Below are positions 23,200 through 34,788 of a stretch of 64,000 nt of DNA, piece after piece. The stretch comes from Verpa conica. Lineage: Eukaryota > Ascomycota > Pezizomycetes > Pezizales > Morchellaceae. The DNA lies in contig JAUFSD010000017.1 of NCBI GenBank assembly GCA_033030425.1, positions 806,001 through 870,000 on the forward strand, written 5' to 3'. Within the stretch, counting starts at the first letter, position 1, and each line of letters opens with the position of its first letter. A model generated the notes under the pieces. It was not told where the DNA came from. It worked only from the letters and a program-made list of their open reading frames with translations, and did no database searches. Position numbers and translations under genes: made by a program.

Positions 23200-24390
23200 A
23201 TGGTTCTGCTATCAATAGAGGCCCGAATGGTTTTGGACTGGACCCTTTTCTTAATATTCCTTTCAACACTCTTGTTCAGATTCTGGGCTATCAGAAGCCT
23301 AAAATACTCTCGACTCTCGGCCCGTGGGCTGGCAAGCATCTGCCTTGTTGGGACTCTTATCTCCTGTCTGCCTAATTTCGTCAACAATACCTGGATTGGG
23401 GTACAAAAGTTGAAGTACCGACACTCAGGGCATCGAGATTTGGAAATCCCTTTTGGTGTTCCGCCTCAAATATTTGTGAAAATCCTGAAGGTACGTTGCT
23501 ATTATAGAACTCATAAAAGTCATCGTGCATGCATCTTGTACGCATTATCACTACGACTCACGATTGCTACTTAGATGGTTTATACAGGAATGTATCAATA
23601 CTTTTGTGCACTGTGGCTTGTGAAGGCCTCGTTTCTGGTTGTTTACTTTGAAATAATGGCGCATCTACCTGCCAAAGTCCGGCTTATTCTTTATGGATCA
23701 ACGGTATTCACATTTGCAACATTTGTGACACTTGTGATGACTACAATGCTATGGTGTAGGCCAATTAACAGGAGCTGGTAGTTACCTATAGCTATTGGAG
23801 AACTTAGAATACTTACTAACTAATCTTTATATAGGGCCCTCAATCCACAACTATTCTGTGCACCACTTCACGATAGATCATACGTGTACATGAGTACTTC
23901 CCTCAATGTATCCAGCGATCTACTAAGTGAGATAAACCCAACCAATCCCTATAAATTTCCTCCTACTAACACACACAATCTAGTTATGGCAATAGGCTGC
24001 TATATACTTTCTGGGGTCAAACTTCGCTGCCGAGGAATCTACGCTGCCTCCTTCGTTATATTTCTTGGCTGTATGACAGTCTTCATCGCCATTTTCCGCA
24101 TGGCCATCCTTATCCATGCGATTAATGAACAGGCTAAAACTTTCGACTTAACTGACTACGCGATCATCTCCTCGGAAGTGGAGGGAACCTTGGCTGGGTG
24201 TGCGGCATGTCTCCCAGCACTTCGAGTATATGTGCGGCGGACTACAGAACAGACAAATCAGAACACCAATTCAAATGAGCTACCTTATATACCTGGAAAG
24301 AGTAGTAATAGACATACAACACTGGGTATTCATGATGATGGAAGTACAGCTGCTATAAACCTACATGATAATGAGTCTCTGGGGGTTTAG
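23200..24390 (+). CDS. Fungal seven-transmembrane rhodopsin-like integral membrane protein
   Basis: Four exons, 23200-23490, 23575-23777, 23835-23926 and 23984-24390, giving 330 aa in consistent phase. Hydrophobic segments include WTLFLIFLSTLLFRFWAI, LASICLVGTLISCLPNFV, YFCALWLVKASFLVVYFEIM, LILYGSTVFTFATFVTLVM, LLIMAIGCYILSGVKL (made across intron 3), and IYAASFVIFLGCMTVFIAIF. Hallmarks of the family are the WLVKASFLVVYF helix, CRPINRSW after TM4, LNVSSDLL, and an EGTLAGCAACLPALR segment near the last helix. The C-terminal tail is polar and Asn/Thr-rich. These proteins are plasma-membrane candidates related to the Pth11-type region, usually of unknown ligand. It has no retinal-binding lysine that I can identify, so it is not a light-driven opsin. 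The start at 23200 is chosen over an in-frame Met at 23227 only because it is first. Confidence 0.8.
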
Positions 24391-27300
24391 CAGAAGAGGA
24401 GTTTAACAAGATTACTGGCACAAGTGATACTATAAAGTTTTTTTGTCCTTCTAAAATTTTTATGCCCTGTGTCAGACCTAAACTGTAAGATTGTTCAGGA
24501 CTACCAACTATACTTATAGTAATGACGGTTTTAACTGCCTATGCCACGAGGCCAACTTCCTCAATTGACTCTCCTTACATAAATAGCTATATCTTATATT
24601 CACTATATCTAGGTAATTAACCTCTAGGATAGACAAAACAAAAAATTCATGTACCTATGATTAATTCATTCATTCATTCAAAACAAAAAAAAAACCATAA
24701 CCAAAGCGCTAATCGAGTGATATTTCATGATTGACATCTCAACTCTATCTTCCCATATTAGGACAACGTTTCATCCCATTACAGACTACCGGAAGCCTCT
24801 TAGAATAGATACCTGACTCATAGTTTGAGGCTTTGTATGGCTATAGACCAATATCTACGCCGAGTAATCCTAGTTCTAAAACTCAGCATGGCCGGGATTA
24901 AGGAGCTCGCAACAGGAGCACAACTATGATAATAGAAGCCTACTATATTCTATTAGGCTGATGAAATCTACTCAGGTGCCCCTTAAATAACCTTAGTTGG
25001 GGCTGTAGCAAGCTAATAGAGATGAAGCCACACAACGATGGATCTCCATTGAGGCTTTCTTGGTGTAGTGATTGCTGCTGCCTTTGGGGCTAACTTATTT
25101 CAGTGACAAGTTGCAGCCTTATAAGTCTATACGTATACTTGGTAAATATCTAGCTATATGGTGAAAACAAGTGTCACTAAAAGACTAAGGAGCAGCTAGA
25201 AAATTACCAATGGAAGATTTCTGACGTTGGTATTCCCACCTAGTGGACCGGGCTTAAGATTAGTTGCGATATTCCAGACAAAAGCCTAGCTAACTCAGCT
25301 CTAGCTAGAGAGACCGATTAATATGTAGTAAAGGGTACAGTAGGGATCGAAGAGGTCTGATCGTACATATCATACTTTGATATTTTCTCATCTCCACCTC
25401 CGGAAGCGAGATAACTACTGCTATACGAAGGCAGCCGAAAAAGGCAAAGAAAAAGAAAGTTATAAAAACACATAAGTATCACAATTAATTACTAACAGAT
25501 ATCACAAAAGCACCTCTTTGACCCTTAAGACCCGCTTCAGTGAAACTACGATCGATCTCCAAGAACCAGCTAGGCAAAAACAACCATAGAAGGAACCAAC
25601 AAAAAAAGAAACAAAAGAAACAAATAGAAGGAGCTAGAAAAATAAAAAAACCACACGAGAATAATTAAAGTGGTACCATGAAGCCATAAGCACAACTTAA
25701 CTGACCATCACACCTAGTTTAATACGTTTACGCTGATATCCTATATGTATATATAATTAAAGCCTAACTCATATTAATGCACCTAATTGTCGTGTCGTAC
25801 AAGATTAAATCAGTTCATAAAACTGATTCTGGGGGCTGAGAACTGACTTAGTCGGCGAATTAAGGAAACCAACTCATCTCCCACTCAGGGAGTGGTAACA
25901 GGGGGGTTTTCAGTCACTGAGTCGGTGCACAAAATATGCGATCGTAATCATTTCCAGTCACATGACTATACAATTAACCTGAAATGGACTGCGCAGACAG
26001 ACGTGACATAACTCTCGTCGTGGCGATGGCGCTATTACAGGCGCATTAATCAAAGCTGGCCGGCCCAGCTCAGCCCTGAGATAAGGTGGGGCGCTAATAA
26101 AGCTTAACTTGAAACGACTCGATAGCGGGCGTCTACCTAATATGCAAAGATTCTGTGATGCTTCCGTCTTATAAATATTGAACTACTTTAAGTTAAATGC
26201 ATTGTTTTTTGCGCGCATAAAACACAATATTGCAATAGATGGCCTCAGTAGTAAAATAAAATATACCTATGATTCCTACGGCACTAGTGGCGGGGGAAAC
26301 GCTTTATTCCGCAATTATGTGACCGGGTGAAAGGCCAAAATAAGAACATCACATACACGCACAGTACTCTAGTCCTCGGGTTCACCCCCCCCCCTGTCTA
26401 GCTGAGTTTCACCTAGTGCCAATCAAAGGCTAAGACTTTTATATAACATATAAGTCTTGTAACAATTCATGATTTCTTCTAATAGAATTCCCGGTAAGAT
26501 TTTCCTATCTCCCCCTCCCGATGTACCTCAAATACCAAATCCAGTACCTCCGAATCCTCGACATCAAAACTAGTTGGGTTTTTAGTCCTGATTCACCTCT
26601 CGGTTCGGTATCCAATCGATCTGCAGTTCCTGACAGGAAAGGAAGCCGAACTGGCTTTTCTCCTTTTCATGTGGGTGCATTTTCACAGATAGAATCATTG
26701 GTTTTCTTTTCCGGACCCCTTAATTCGGAAATAACCCTTTTTATCGCCGCATACCCCGAAGGTAGCCTGAACCTGTCCTCCCATGATAGTACTCTATTCC
26801 AGCTTAATTTAACTCCCCTCCCCCAGCCAATATCCCGCCCAGTCCCAGAAGAAACTCCCCCCAAAACGGCCGGCCAATCCCATTAACCGCCTATTTATAC
26901 CCCCCGCGGCAATAAGAAAAAATCACTCTCGAGGATAGCAAAAGGCGTCGTGTTTTCCTAAAAGAGTCGATTGATGTGATATCAGATGTCTAGTATAGGC
27001 CTCAGCCGCTCAAATAAACAAAGCGGCGAGATCCACTCAACGAATAGAGGTTTCATCGGAACTGCTGCCGCTGACGTAGACTAAATGTCGTCGGAAACAA
27101 ATAAAGCCGCCGGTCAGGCCAAAGATGACGTATTTGCTGCGATAGTGATGGCAGATAATGATTGGCATGTAGGGTGTGTAATATTAGTGGTTTCTTATCC
27201 TTTTTGTCTAAACAATGTTTCTTTCCTTCTTTGAGGATGCTGTTTTTAGCCCCTAGTCGTACAGCATAGGACGTGCAGCATGCAGGTGCAGTACGCAAGT

Positions 27301-28334
27301 AAGTTATAGTATCCGAACAAATCAGCGGGTTTCCAGTTAAGTCAAGTTAATGGAACCGTGTAACGGTGTAACCGAGGGAGGGAAATAAAACCCTCTCTCG
27401 TTGCCTCGGTTCCGAAGATGGGCGTCTGCGGCCTGCGGTAGGTAAGTATGTAGGTAGGTAAGGAGAAAAGCATCGCCTTCTCGCCAGGTAGGATTATAGT
27501 GGAGAAATATGCGGTCGGCGGCCAGTAAGCGGCCTTTGGTCGAGTTTCGGTAATTCCACGCCTCTCTGTTGGCGCCGATTTCTTTCCGGGAGAAATAAGG
27601 GCCACTCGCTTCGCACTACCCGAGGTATTTATAAAATACCGATAACCTTTTTGCAGATTTTTAGTGATGAGAGAGAGGGTCGGTAGGCTTGCGATGGGGA
27701 CGAATCCATAGCGGGGTAGCTGGAGTAAAGGATAAGGGGAAAAAATTTTCCCAGAGACCAGGCGAACCCCGAAGAAGGAGGTTCTTGCTGTGCCGTCCGT
27801 ATCTGCCGGTGTTGTATAGTATGGCTATGATTTGTAGGGTACCTAGAGTAGAGACAATGTTGCGAGTAGAGTGAGAGGATGTATGCACTCAATAATAAGT
27901 CCAGCACTATCCATGATCCGACTGAGTGGGGGGTAAAAGGGAAAGAGCCATAGGCAAAGAAGCGGCCTGGCGGGCATGACCATACATGTAGTTATTTGTC
28001 TGCTAGTTTGGGGGGCCGCATGCATCTTGCTGTGAGTAGGGGCTGCAGGGCCGCATCGAGGATCGATAGGTACATAAGCACTGGTGCCTGCGGTCGCGGA
28101 TAGGCATGTATCTAAGTCAGAGATAGATGGATGACGACATGCGTGATCAAAGGAAAAACATCCATCTCTTTATTTTATTTTTTATTTTTTTATTTTATTT
28201 TTATATGTGATCCATGCGGACAGGGGCCTCGGGGCCTCAGGTGACAGTTTACTTGACCATGTTGTTTGTGCGCGTGTTTCGAGGTATTCACGCGGGCGAT
28301 TCTTCGGCTGTCGCGGTTGACCTTGCGGGTTGTA

Positions 28335-28365
28335 GTGGTGGTGGTGGTGGTGGTGGTGGTGGTGG
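28335..28365. repeat. (GTG)n trinucleotide repeat
   Basis: About ten tandem GTG units in non-coding sequence. The histidine run it would encode on the minus strand is not in a supported gene. Confidence 0.8.
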
Positions 28366-29473
28366 AGGGTGATAATTAGTGGTAGTAGCAGTGGGAGTGG
28401 TGGGGTGGTGGTATTGCTATGGTCTGCAGCAATAGCAGCAGCAGCAGCTCTCGACTGATGTTTATGAATGCTCACTATGAGGGATGAGAAGAGGCGTATG
28501 GGTCTTTCGAGTCCGCCCACTGAACGCACGACCCCTCAAACGTGCACCGGCAGAAGCCGTGGGTGAAAAAGGTCGACTTGAGGGAAAGAGTGCGCTTTTC
28601 ATAGGGGAGAAATCCCATGTATCGCGTCAGAAGATCGCCGTTCTTCCCAGATTCGAAGACTTCCCAAGATAATCGAGGCTGCAGCAAGACAGGGGAGCCT
28701 AACCTCATTCCTCCCGTCCCATGCATCTCCAAGGATCGGAAGGGGGAAACAGCGTCAGTTGGGATCACAATCAGCATGGGTCGGCGCAGTGGGGGAGGGG
28801 GAACTTGCCCGCCCTTCGCTGCGAGCAAGAAAAAATAAATAAATATATATAAAATTTATCTAGTGGGTGTTGTGTGTTTCTGTGTGACTGTTGAGCCCCG
28901 CGTCCCTTTCCTCCCTTCATCCATTACCTACATGTAGGTTACCCCCCCCCCTCTCTCTCACCCCTCCCCCCCTCCCGCACTGCCCAGAGATATTATTCGA
29001 AACCGACGCTGCCCAAATCGGTTAACAAAGTGCTTATTGCTCAAAAGCATGGCTTTTTGCACTTCCGAGCTCGAGTCGAGTTTTACTAATGTACCATACA
29101 GTACCTATGTACAGGGTGTTGGGTTGTTACCTTTGGACTTTCCCAGACACAACATCCATCAAATATCTCCCGGCAAGTCAAGTCATTTACTGTGCAGCCC
29201 GACGCAGCTACAACATGATTTTTCATCCACACGGCCAAGAGGCCAGGTGTAGGCCTGTTGTAGTGCACTCGCTCCTTTTGTTTGGTGCTTGAGCATATTT
29301 GACAATCCAGACAGACACCCTTACTCCATAGCTACATGTAGTGTCTGTGAGGAGAGAGTGAAGCGCCGCGAGTGAAGCCTACTTACTGCCTGTATATGCA
29401 CGCAAAGTTAGAGTACTGTACAGGCCTCAGAGACAGCTAGCTACATACTGCACTGACGCCCCTCGCCCGACGC

Positions 29474-29505
29474 CTATGCTATGCTATGCTATGCTATGCT
29501 ATGCT
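29474..29505. repeat. (CTATG)n pentanucleotide repeat
   Basis: Six perfect CTATG units plus CT, followed from ~29569 by TGCC-type repeats (cctgcctgcctgcct). Located about 540 bp upstream of the F-box start codon. Confidence 0.85.
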
Positions 29506-29639
29506 GCCTACCTTGCCTTGTGGTTCAACTCTCGATTTTGTCTGTCTAGAGTATTTGGCTGGCTACTTGCCTACCTGCCTGCCTGCCTCCTTCTTGCCTG
29601 CCTGCCCGCCTGCCTTCCTGTCTGCCCCACTCTGACGGT

Positions 29640-29960
29640 CTGCTGCTACTTCTGGTCTGCGGGAAAGCTCTCTTTCTTTCTTTCTCGCCTCCGAGTTCCC
29701 TCTCCCTCCCTCTCTCCCTCCCTCTCTCCCTCTCCTTCCCCCCTCTCTCCCTCTCCCTCCCCTCTCTCTCTTCTTCGCTCGCCTCATCATCTCGGAGTTC
29801 ACTCTTTCTCCTCACCGTTGCTACCTCAACTCTAGGCTTTAGCTTCGTCCCATCTTTCCTTGAACCGCATCCCCCCCCCACCTCCAAAGTCCGCACTAAT
29901 CTCTTCCGGTAAACTCCACTCGCCTCCATCTCCATTCTCTCCCCCCCCCTCAAATCTCTA
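29640..29960 (+). promoter_or_regulatory. Pyrimidine-rich leader of the F-box gene
   Basis: A C/T-dominated tract (repeated ccctctctccctc units at 29698-29770, C9 runs at 29871 and 29941) ending shortly before the ATG at 30038. C/T-rich stretches upstream of start codons are common in filamentous-fungal promoters and leaders. The exact transcription start cannot be read from sequence. Confidence 0.45.
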
Positions 29961-30037
29961 ACGTCCTCTCCACTTTTCTTCAGCTACAACCGAGAGAAAA
30001 AATCCAGCAACAAAGAATTCACCATAGTGCAAACAAG

Positions 30038-32392
30038 ATGGGTCGTGCAGACCCATTCTACAAGCTTAATATCTATGAGCTCGCAATCATAGCTGAACTT
30101 TTGCCTCCTGTCGATATCATCCGTCTTCGCCGGGTCTCGAGGACCTGGAATGAGATTCTGAGCTCTGATTACATCTGCAAAGTTGCCTTGCAAGCCCACT
30201 TTCCTCGCTCAAAGGAGACCAAACAGTTACATCAGATGAATGCAACAACCACTGCTTTCTCCAGCATTAGATACGAGCCCACTACGAAAAATATAGACGA
30301 TGAACCTCTAAAAAAATTTACTAGAGGCAGAGGAGCTCTCGCTACCATTAAATCCGAACCCGCTGAGGAACAAGACGATGAACCTCCCAAAAAGATTGCT
30401 AGGGGCAAAGGAAAGTCGAAAATCAAGCGTAAAAGTATGACATCGGAGCTTCGGTCAATCGCTACAAATCCAAAAAAGGTTGTCGCAAATAGGGAAATTT
30501 CCGAAATTAGTCTTAGCTTTTCTCGGGCTACATTCCGACTTCACTCTAGAGCTATGGCTAAGCCGACAAAGGTCCACAAGTACCGTCTACACCACATCTG
30601 TGATAGAGGATTTACATCTACGGCCGGCCACCTTTTCTGGTGCGAGTCCAATAGAAAGATTTGGCAGCAGAAGATTGGAGAAGGAATCAGTGGCCGCCGT
30701 GGCCTAAAGCTGGGAAGTGTTGGAAACAGGATTGCCCATGTTCACCAAATCATCGCCGTTGAAAACGTCCCTGGAAGGAATGGTAGTGGTTTGGTAGTAC
30801 TCTTATTTCGAGAGGTCCTGACTTGGGGGCTGGAAATGGCTGCTCTGGATTACGAGACAGATGAAGTTGTGTGGAAGGTCTCTCTTGCCGATAACCCGAA
30901 TTCAGTACAGCGAACCAGAGGATGGGTTCATTACCTTACACAAACACAATTGCCTGTATCAACTGTTCCTGGTCCAAATGGGGTAATTACCCAAGAGTAT
31001 AGATATATGCTTGTCGTTCATTGTATTCTCACTGGGAAAATCCTCTCGAGAAATGTTCTCAGCGACTCATGGCCGACGCAAAAACGTGCTGGTTATCCAA
31101 ACTATCTTCCCGAGGCCCCTGGCGCTTATACAGTTTTCCCCACGTCGAATATCGGGAAAGGCAAGCCTGAAAAAATGGTCGTTGCATTCGAAGACAGGGG
31201 CTCCAAGATTCCGGGAGAGGAAGTTTCTAAGAAAGCTGCTTACAAGGTCCTGGTCTATTCATTGGGTAATGATACTGGAGAAGACGCAACACTTCTGAAA
31301 GAAATCGAATTGGAAAGAAGTGGGATCGGTATCGGAATGAATCTAATGGAAAAGTCTATCAGGATGGAGTTCAGCTCTGACCCATGCCCGCAGAAAGGCT
31401 ATCCAAACCTTCTGCTTATTGAATCCACCTCCCACCCACACGTCATACCGCCAAAGACCCGTAACGCTAATGAGAAGCTGGAATACCCTACACTCTCAGT
31501 CTGGACTCTCGAAACTCTCAATTTCGATATTCTCGAAATTCGCCGCTATCAGAGTAAATATGCAGATGATGAGATACGCCCTGCGATTGAAAACCGACCT
31601 TCGGTTGAGACTCGTGAAGGGCTCTATCCTGGGCCGATGGCTGAATACACTAGGATGGAGGCGTTAAATGTTGATAGTGGAGTCAGCTGGGTTATTTACG
31701 ATGAAAATAAAAGCCCTGAAAAGGTTCCAGCTAGTAGCGATCTTAGCGGTAGCGATGATGAAAGTGACGAGGACGGAGAGGCATATTTCCCAGTAATGAG
31801 AGCATGGAACCACTACCAGAGCCACCCAGGACAGAGGGTCCTCGTCACGGCTAGGATCGATACAGTCGGATACGAAGAAGTTCCTGAAGGAGGTTGGACT
31901 GGTCCTTGGCTGGAGAACCCGAAGGAAGAGACCCCACCAGTAACTAGAAACCTAAAGCGGAAGCGCGACTCTATTTCTGTGGAGCGTCCTGTATCAGCCT
32001 CCAGTAATTCTTCATCCTCGGCAAACTCCGTCACATCGTCTGCCACAACCCCATCGACTCTTTTCACTGGGGATTGCCCACCCGTGATTTCTTCTACATC
32101 TCTAATCCCACCAAAGGAGCGCTGGTTTAGGCAGACCTCAAGACACAAACTCCAGCAGCCGGAGATCATGCGGAGAAGACGTAGAGCAGGTCTCGGGGAG
32201 AAGGAAGAAGATTGGGGTTTGATGCCTGTTAAGACAAACCCTACAATTTTCTTGGGGGGTACTGGTGGAAGATCTGGCGGTGGCATGGAAGGACTTGATA
32301 CGGACGATGATGGAAGATATTTAGTTGTTTTGACGAGGATCAAGGGCTGGAGTAGTATGGCGCTTTGCTTGGACTTCGAACCAGAGTGGTAG
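30038..32392 (+). CDS. F-box protein (784 aa)
   Basis: A single exon from ATG (context caagATGG) to TAG. Residues ~11-55 form an F-box: IYELAIIAELLPPVDIIRLR, then RVSRTWNEILSSDYICK. F-box proteins use this domain to bind Skp1 and bring substrates to an SCF ubiquitin ligase. A basic/acidic linker follows (about 85-140), carrying two related units, DDEPLKKFTRGRG and DDEPPKKIARGKG. The long middle region (~150-560) has repeated W/Y/hydrophobic strands (for example VVLLFREVLTWGLEMAALDY and ETDEVVWKVSL), consistent with a beta-propeller-like substrate domain; this is inference. Later segments are an acidic patch (SGSDDESDEDGEAYF), a Ser/Thr-rich stretch and a C-terminus ending IKGWSSMALCLDFEPEW. 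The substrate is unknown. It is flanked upstream by a long C/T-rich leader. Confidence 0.82.
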   Translation: MGRADPFYKLNIYELAIIAELLPPVDIIRLRRVSRTWNEILSSDYICKVALQAHFPRSKETKQLHQMNATTTAFSSIRYEPTTKNIDDEPLKKFTRGRGALATIKSEPAEEQDDEPPKKIARGKGKSKIKRKSMTSELRSIATNPKKVVANREISEISLSFSRATFRLHSRAMAKPTKVHKYRLHHICDRGFTSTAGHLFWCESNRKIWQQKIGEGISGRRGLKLGSVGNRIAHVHQIIAVENVPGRNGSGLVVLLFREVLTWGLEMAALDYETDEVVWKVSLADNPNSVQRTRGWVHYLTQTQLPVSTVPGPNGVITQEYRYMLVVHCILTGKILSRNVLSDSWPTQKRAGYPNYLPEAPGAYTVFPTSNIGKGKPEKMVVAFEDRGSKIPGEEVSKKAAYKVLVYSLGNDTGEDATLLKEIELERSGIGIGMNLMEKSIRMEFSSDPCPQKGYPNLLLIESTSHPHVIPPKTRNANEKLEYPTLSVWTLETLNFDILEIRRYQSKYADDEIRPAIENRPSVETREGLYPGPMAEYTRMEALNVDSGVSWVIYDENKSPEKVPASSDLSGSDDESDEDGEAYFPVMRAWNHYQSHPGQRVLVTARIDTVGYEEVPEGGWTGPWLENPKEETPPVTRNLKRKRDSISVERPVSASSNSSSSANSVTSSATTPSTLFTGDCPPVISSTSLIPPKERWFRQTSRHKLQQPEIMRRRRRAGLGEKEEDWGLMPVKTNPTIFLGGTGGRSGGGMEGLDTDDDGRYLVVLTRIKGWSSMALCLDFEPEW

Positions 32393-34788
32393 TGGCTAAA
32401 GTATGGGCACTTGGAGTGGAGAGACGTGGCGGAATCACTAGTGGCAATACACCGGTACGCGCTAAGGTTTTCGGGGGAGGTCACGTATAGACAAACGAGA
32501 GCACTATCCTCAGACCTAACCAAAACAATCTTCTTCTTTTCACCCCATTTCTCTTAACTTTTCTCGTACATATTACCCATGAGTTTACTAGATCTTAGGG
32601 ATTGGCTGGGAGGAATCCTAAAGATTTTTGTCTTTTCTGTTTACCCCTCGTTATCTGAGGCCCTATACCTTATTTTACGAAATTACATCTTTTGGCTTGT
32701 TTCTTTTGTGGCTATTTTTCTTACTTTTTCGACAGAACCCCCTGTATAAAGTTCCTTTTTACATTGCCTTTTTACTCCTTCCCTCCTAGCATTCCCTGGG
32801 TACACTATAGGTACTATTTTACTTTGTTTTGTCAATCCTTAGCAAGTTCATTTCCTTTTATTGTCTGGTTTCTGTCCGGTTTCTCTTTGGGTTGGGCGGT
32901 GATTATCTGGTTCTTGCTTTACTGTTTTTATATGCGCCTATTCTGTACTTTTTCTCCCATTAATGGGGTAATGGCCAAGAGATAATGAAAGAAATAGACG
33001 ATTCATGGTAGGCGATGGCTTTGTATTTTACTTATAAGGCTTTTCTTCTAGCAGGCCCCGGTTGGGGATTGTACTTATAAATAATTAGTACGAATAGTAT
33101 GTTTTATAGGGATGCATAATCAGAGGTTTCAGTTCCACATCTAGACATCTCTTTAAGGATCCTGATTGGCTTTGATTAGCGAGTCTTTTTTTCTATTCTA
33201 AGTCTACTTCAAGTGCATAACCCCGATTGCTACAACACTACAAGCATTACCTACAACGACCACAGAAATATCCCACCGGAAACACTAGAAATTATGACCA
33301 CGTGGCCAAGGTTTTAATGAAACCTCCGGCGAAGCCCAACTGCAGCCGATATTGGGCGTGATTGATGTCTAACTATATTGGATCGATCTGATGAATGGCA
33401 ACCTTGTAATAAAGACAAAAGACCAACCTGTGTCTATATTTCTCTATAATTCTCACCGCTACTCGTGGTGGAAGCCGCGCTATATTCCTTTTTTGTCCAT
33501 CGCCCTCTCCCGTGGTTTAGTTGCAGTTGTAAGCTAATGCTCGATTTCTTGGCGAACCGACCCCACTCCAACTCCAATACCTTGTTCAGCAAATGACATC
33601 CTTCAATTACTGTCGCCCATAAACTCCTTTTCCTTCTGCTTTCGATCATCCCGAGGTGCCTAAAGTTAAATGCAAGCATTCCTATACACTCTTCCCTACC
33701 AAAACATCATAGCGGCTAGCTAACGGTTCAAGAAGGACAAAATTACTGTATCAGGAAAGCTGGCCTCTGCTATTGCATGCTACCTGTAATAGTTCTTGAT
33801 CACTAATTATCCTACTCTTGAGCCTCACCTGACTATAAGGGACGTGGTCCACCCTGCTCCCCATCGCCGTAGACAAAGGCTACAGACAGGCTTTATGACA
33901 CCGCTACTAAAACCAGAGACTATATTAGGGCACTAAGCTTGCATTTTTTTTGTCTTGATGTCTATGAAGTGGCACTTGATTGAGTGTGTCCAGAACTCTT
34001 GTTGGGTATCCCTTGCAAAAGGAACCCACTACCTACTAGGCCCCACTTACTCCACAGGACACATGGCACCCCCCACATCCAAGGTCTTCGTACCGAGTGC
34101 ATAATTTTCGGCATAACTAAGCATGTTGATAACGACTTTAGGCAGCAGTTAGGTTGATGACCTCAAGATACGATGTATGCAATCAGAGGTAAGGCTACAG
34201 TAGATCTAAGCTATATTAGGCTGCCTAATGTTTGCCTAGCGTATATTCGTTGGTGGTTACCTGATATTAAAGTACTTATACGCTGTAAATGAGGCTTTGA
34301 GGCCTGTATATTTTGATAATACTAACACATCATGATTTAGTAGTATTTATGATTCATTTATTCATTTGTGATGTAGCAGCGATCATTGACTTGAATCGAG
34401 TGATTTATCATGATCGGAGAAAATGCTCAGTGGGGCCGTTTGATCGACTTGCAAACTACCTTTTGGTATAAGTAGGTATCAGCAGCGCATAGTGGACTTA
34501 CTAGATGAACATTGCTAAAAATACACCTCTAGCTTCCTAATGTCAGCCTACAGTACTCGTACCGCCTTACCTCTCTAGTACCTTCTCGGTTTGGCCCACT
34601 ATGACCAAGACTTCGTGGTGCTACTATGGTGTTTGATTTAATGTTATAATACACAGTAAATTTTTCAAATAAATATGTCAAGATATTTCTTTTTTTAATT
34701 CTTCAAATACCTTACAAAAAAGAACCATGCTCACACCAGACCACAATAATTCGTCAATTCTGCAAACGTTATTATACTCTTTTCCCTC
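32393..34788. other. Convergent intergenic region
   Basis: Between the 3' ends of the F-box gene and FBA1. 32530-32960 is strongly T-rich on the plus strand, as expected for the F-box 3' trailer; this creates a hydrophobic 97-codon frame (32692-32985) that I do not call. The rest is A+T-rich with no recognised element. Confidence 0.45.

Larger units (their letters stand above)
24391..30037. other. Large gene-poor region upstream of the F-box gene
   Basis: 5.6 kb without a gene I can support. 24.4-26.3 kb is A+T-rich and featureless apart from A-rich runs near 25.6 kb. From 26.4 kb G+C rises and simple repeats appear: a C10 run at 26385-26394, GTG repeats at 28335-28365, a C10 run at 28942-28951, CTATG repeats at 29474-29505, then TGCC-like repeats and a long C/T tract to 30 kb. 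TACATGTA occurs at 27983, 28929 and 29333. Overlapping frames at 26521-26886, 27053-27907 and 28182-28828 lack motifs and overlap each other on opposite strands. Confidence 0.45.

Noticed and set aside
23927..23983. Polar insertion between helices of the 7TM protein
   Set aside because: It is a 57-nt intron (gtgaga...atctag); splicing gives an uninterrupted hydrophobic helix.
26521..26886. 121-codon plus-strand frame
   Set aside because: A minus-strand frame covers the same bases; no recognisable content.
28182..28828. Overlapping minus-strand frames of 115-117 codons, one with a His run
   Set aside because: The His run comes from the GTG repeat, competing frames exist on the plus strand, and no motif is visible.
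32692..32985. 97-codon hydrophobic frame after the F-box gene
   Set aside because: Composition-driven: T-rich 3' trailer, no conserved pattern.
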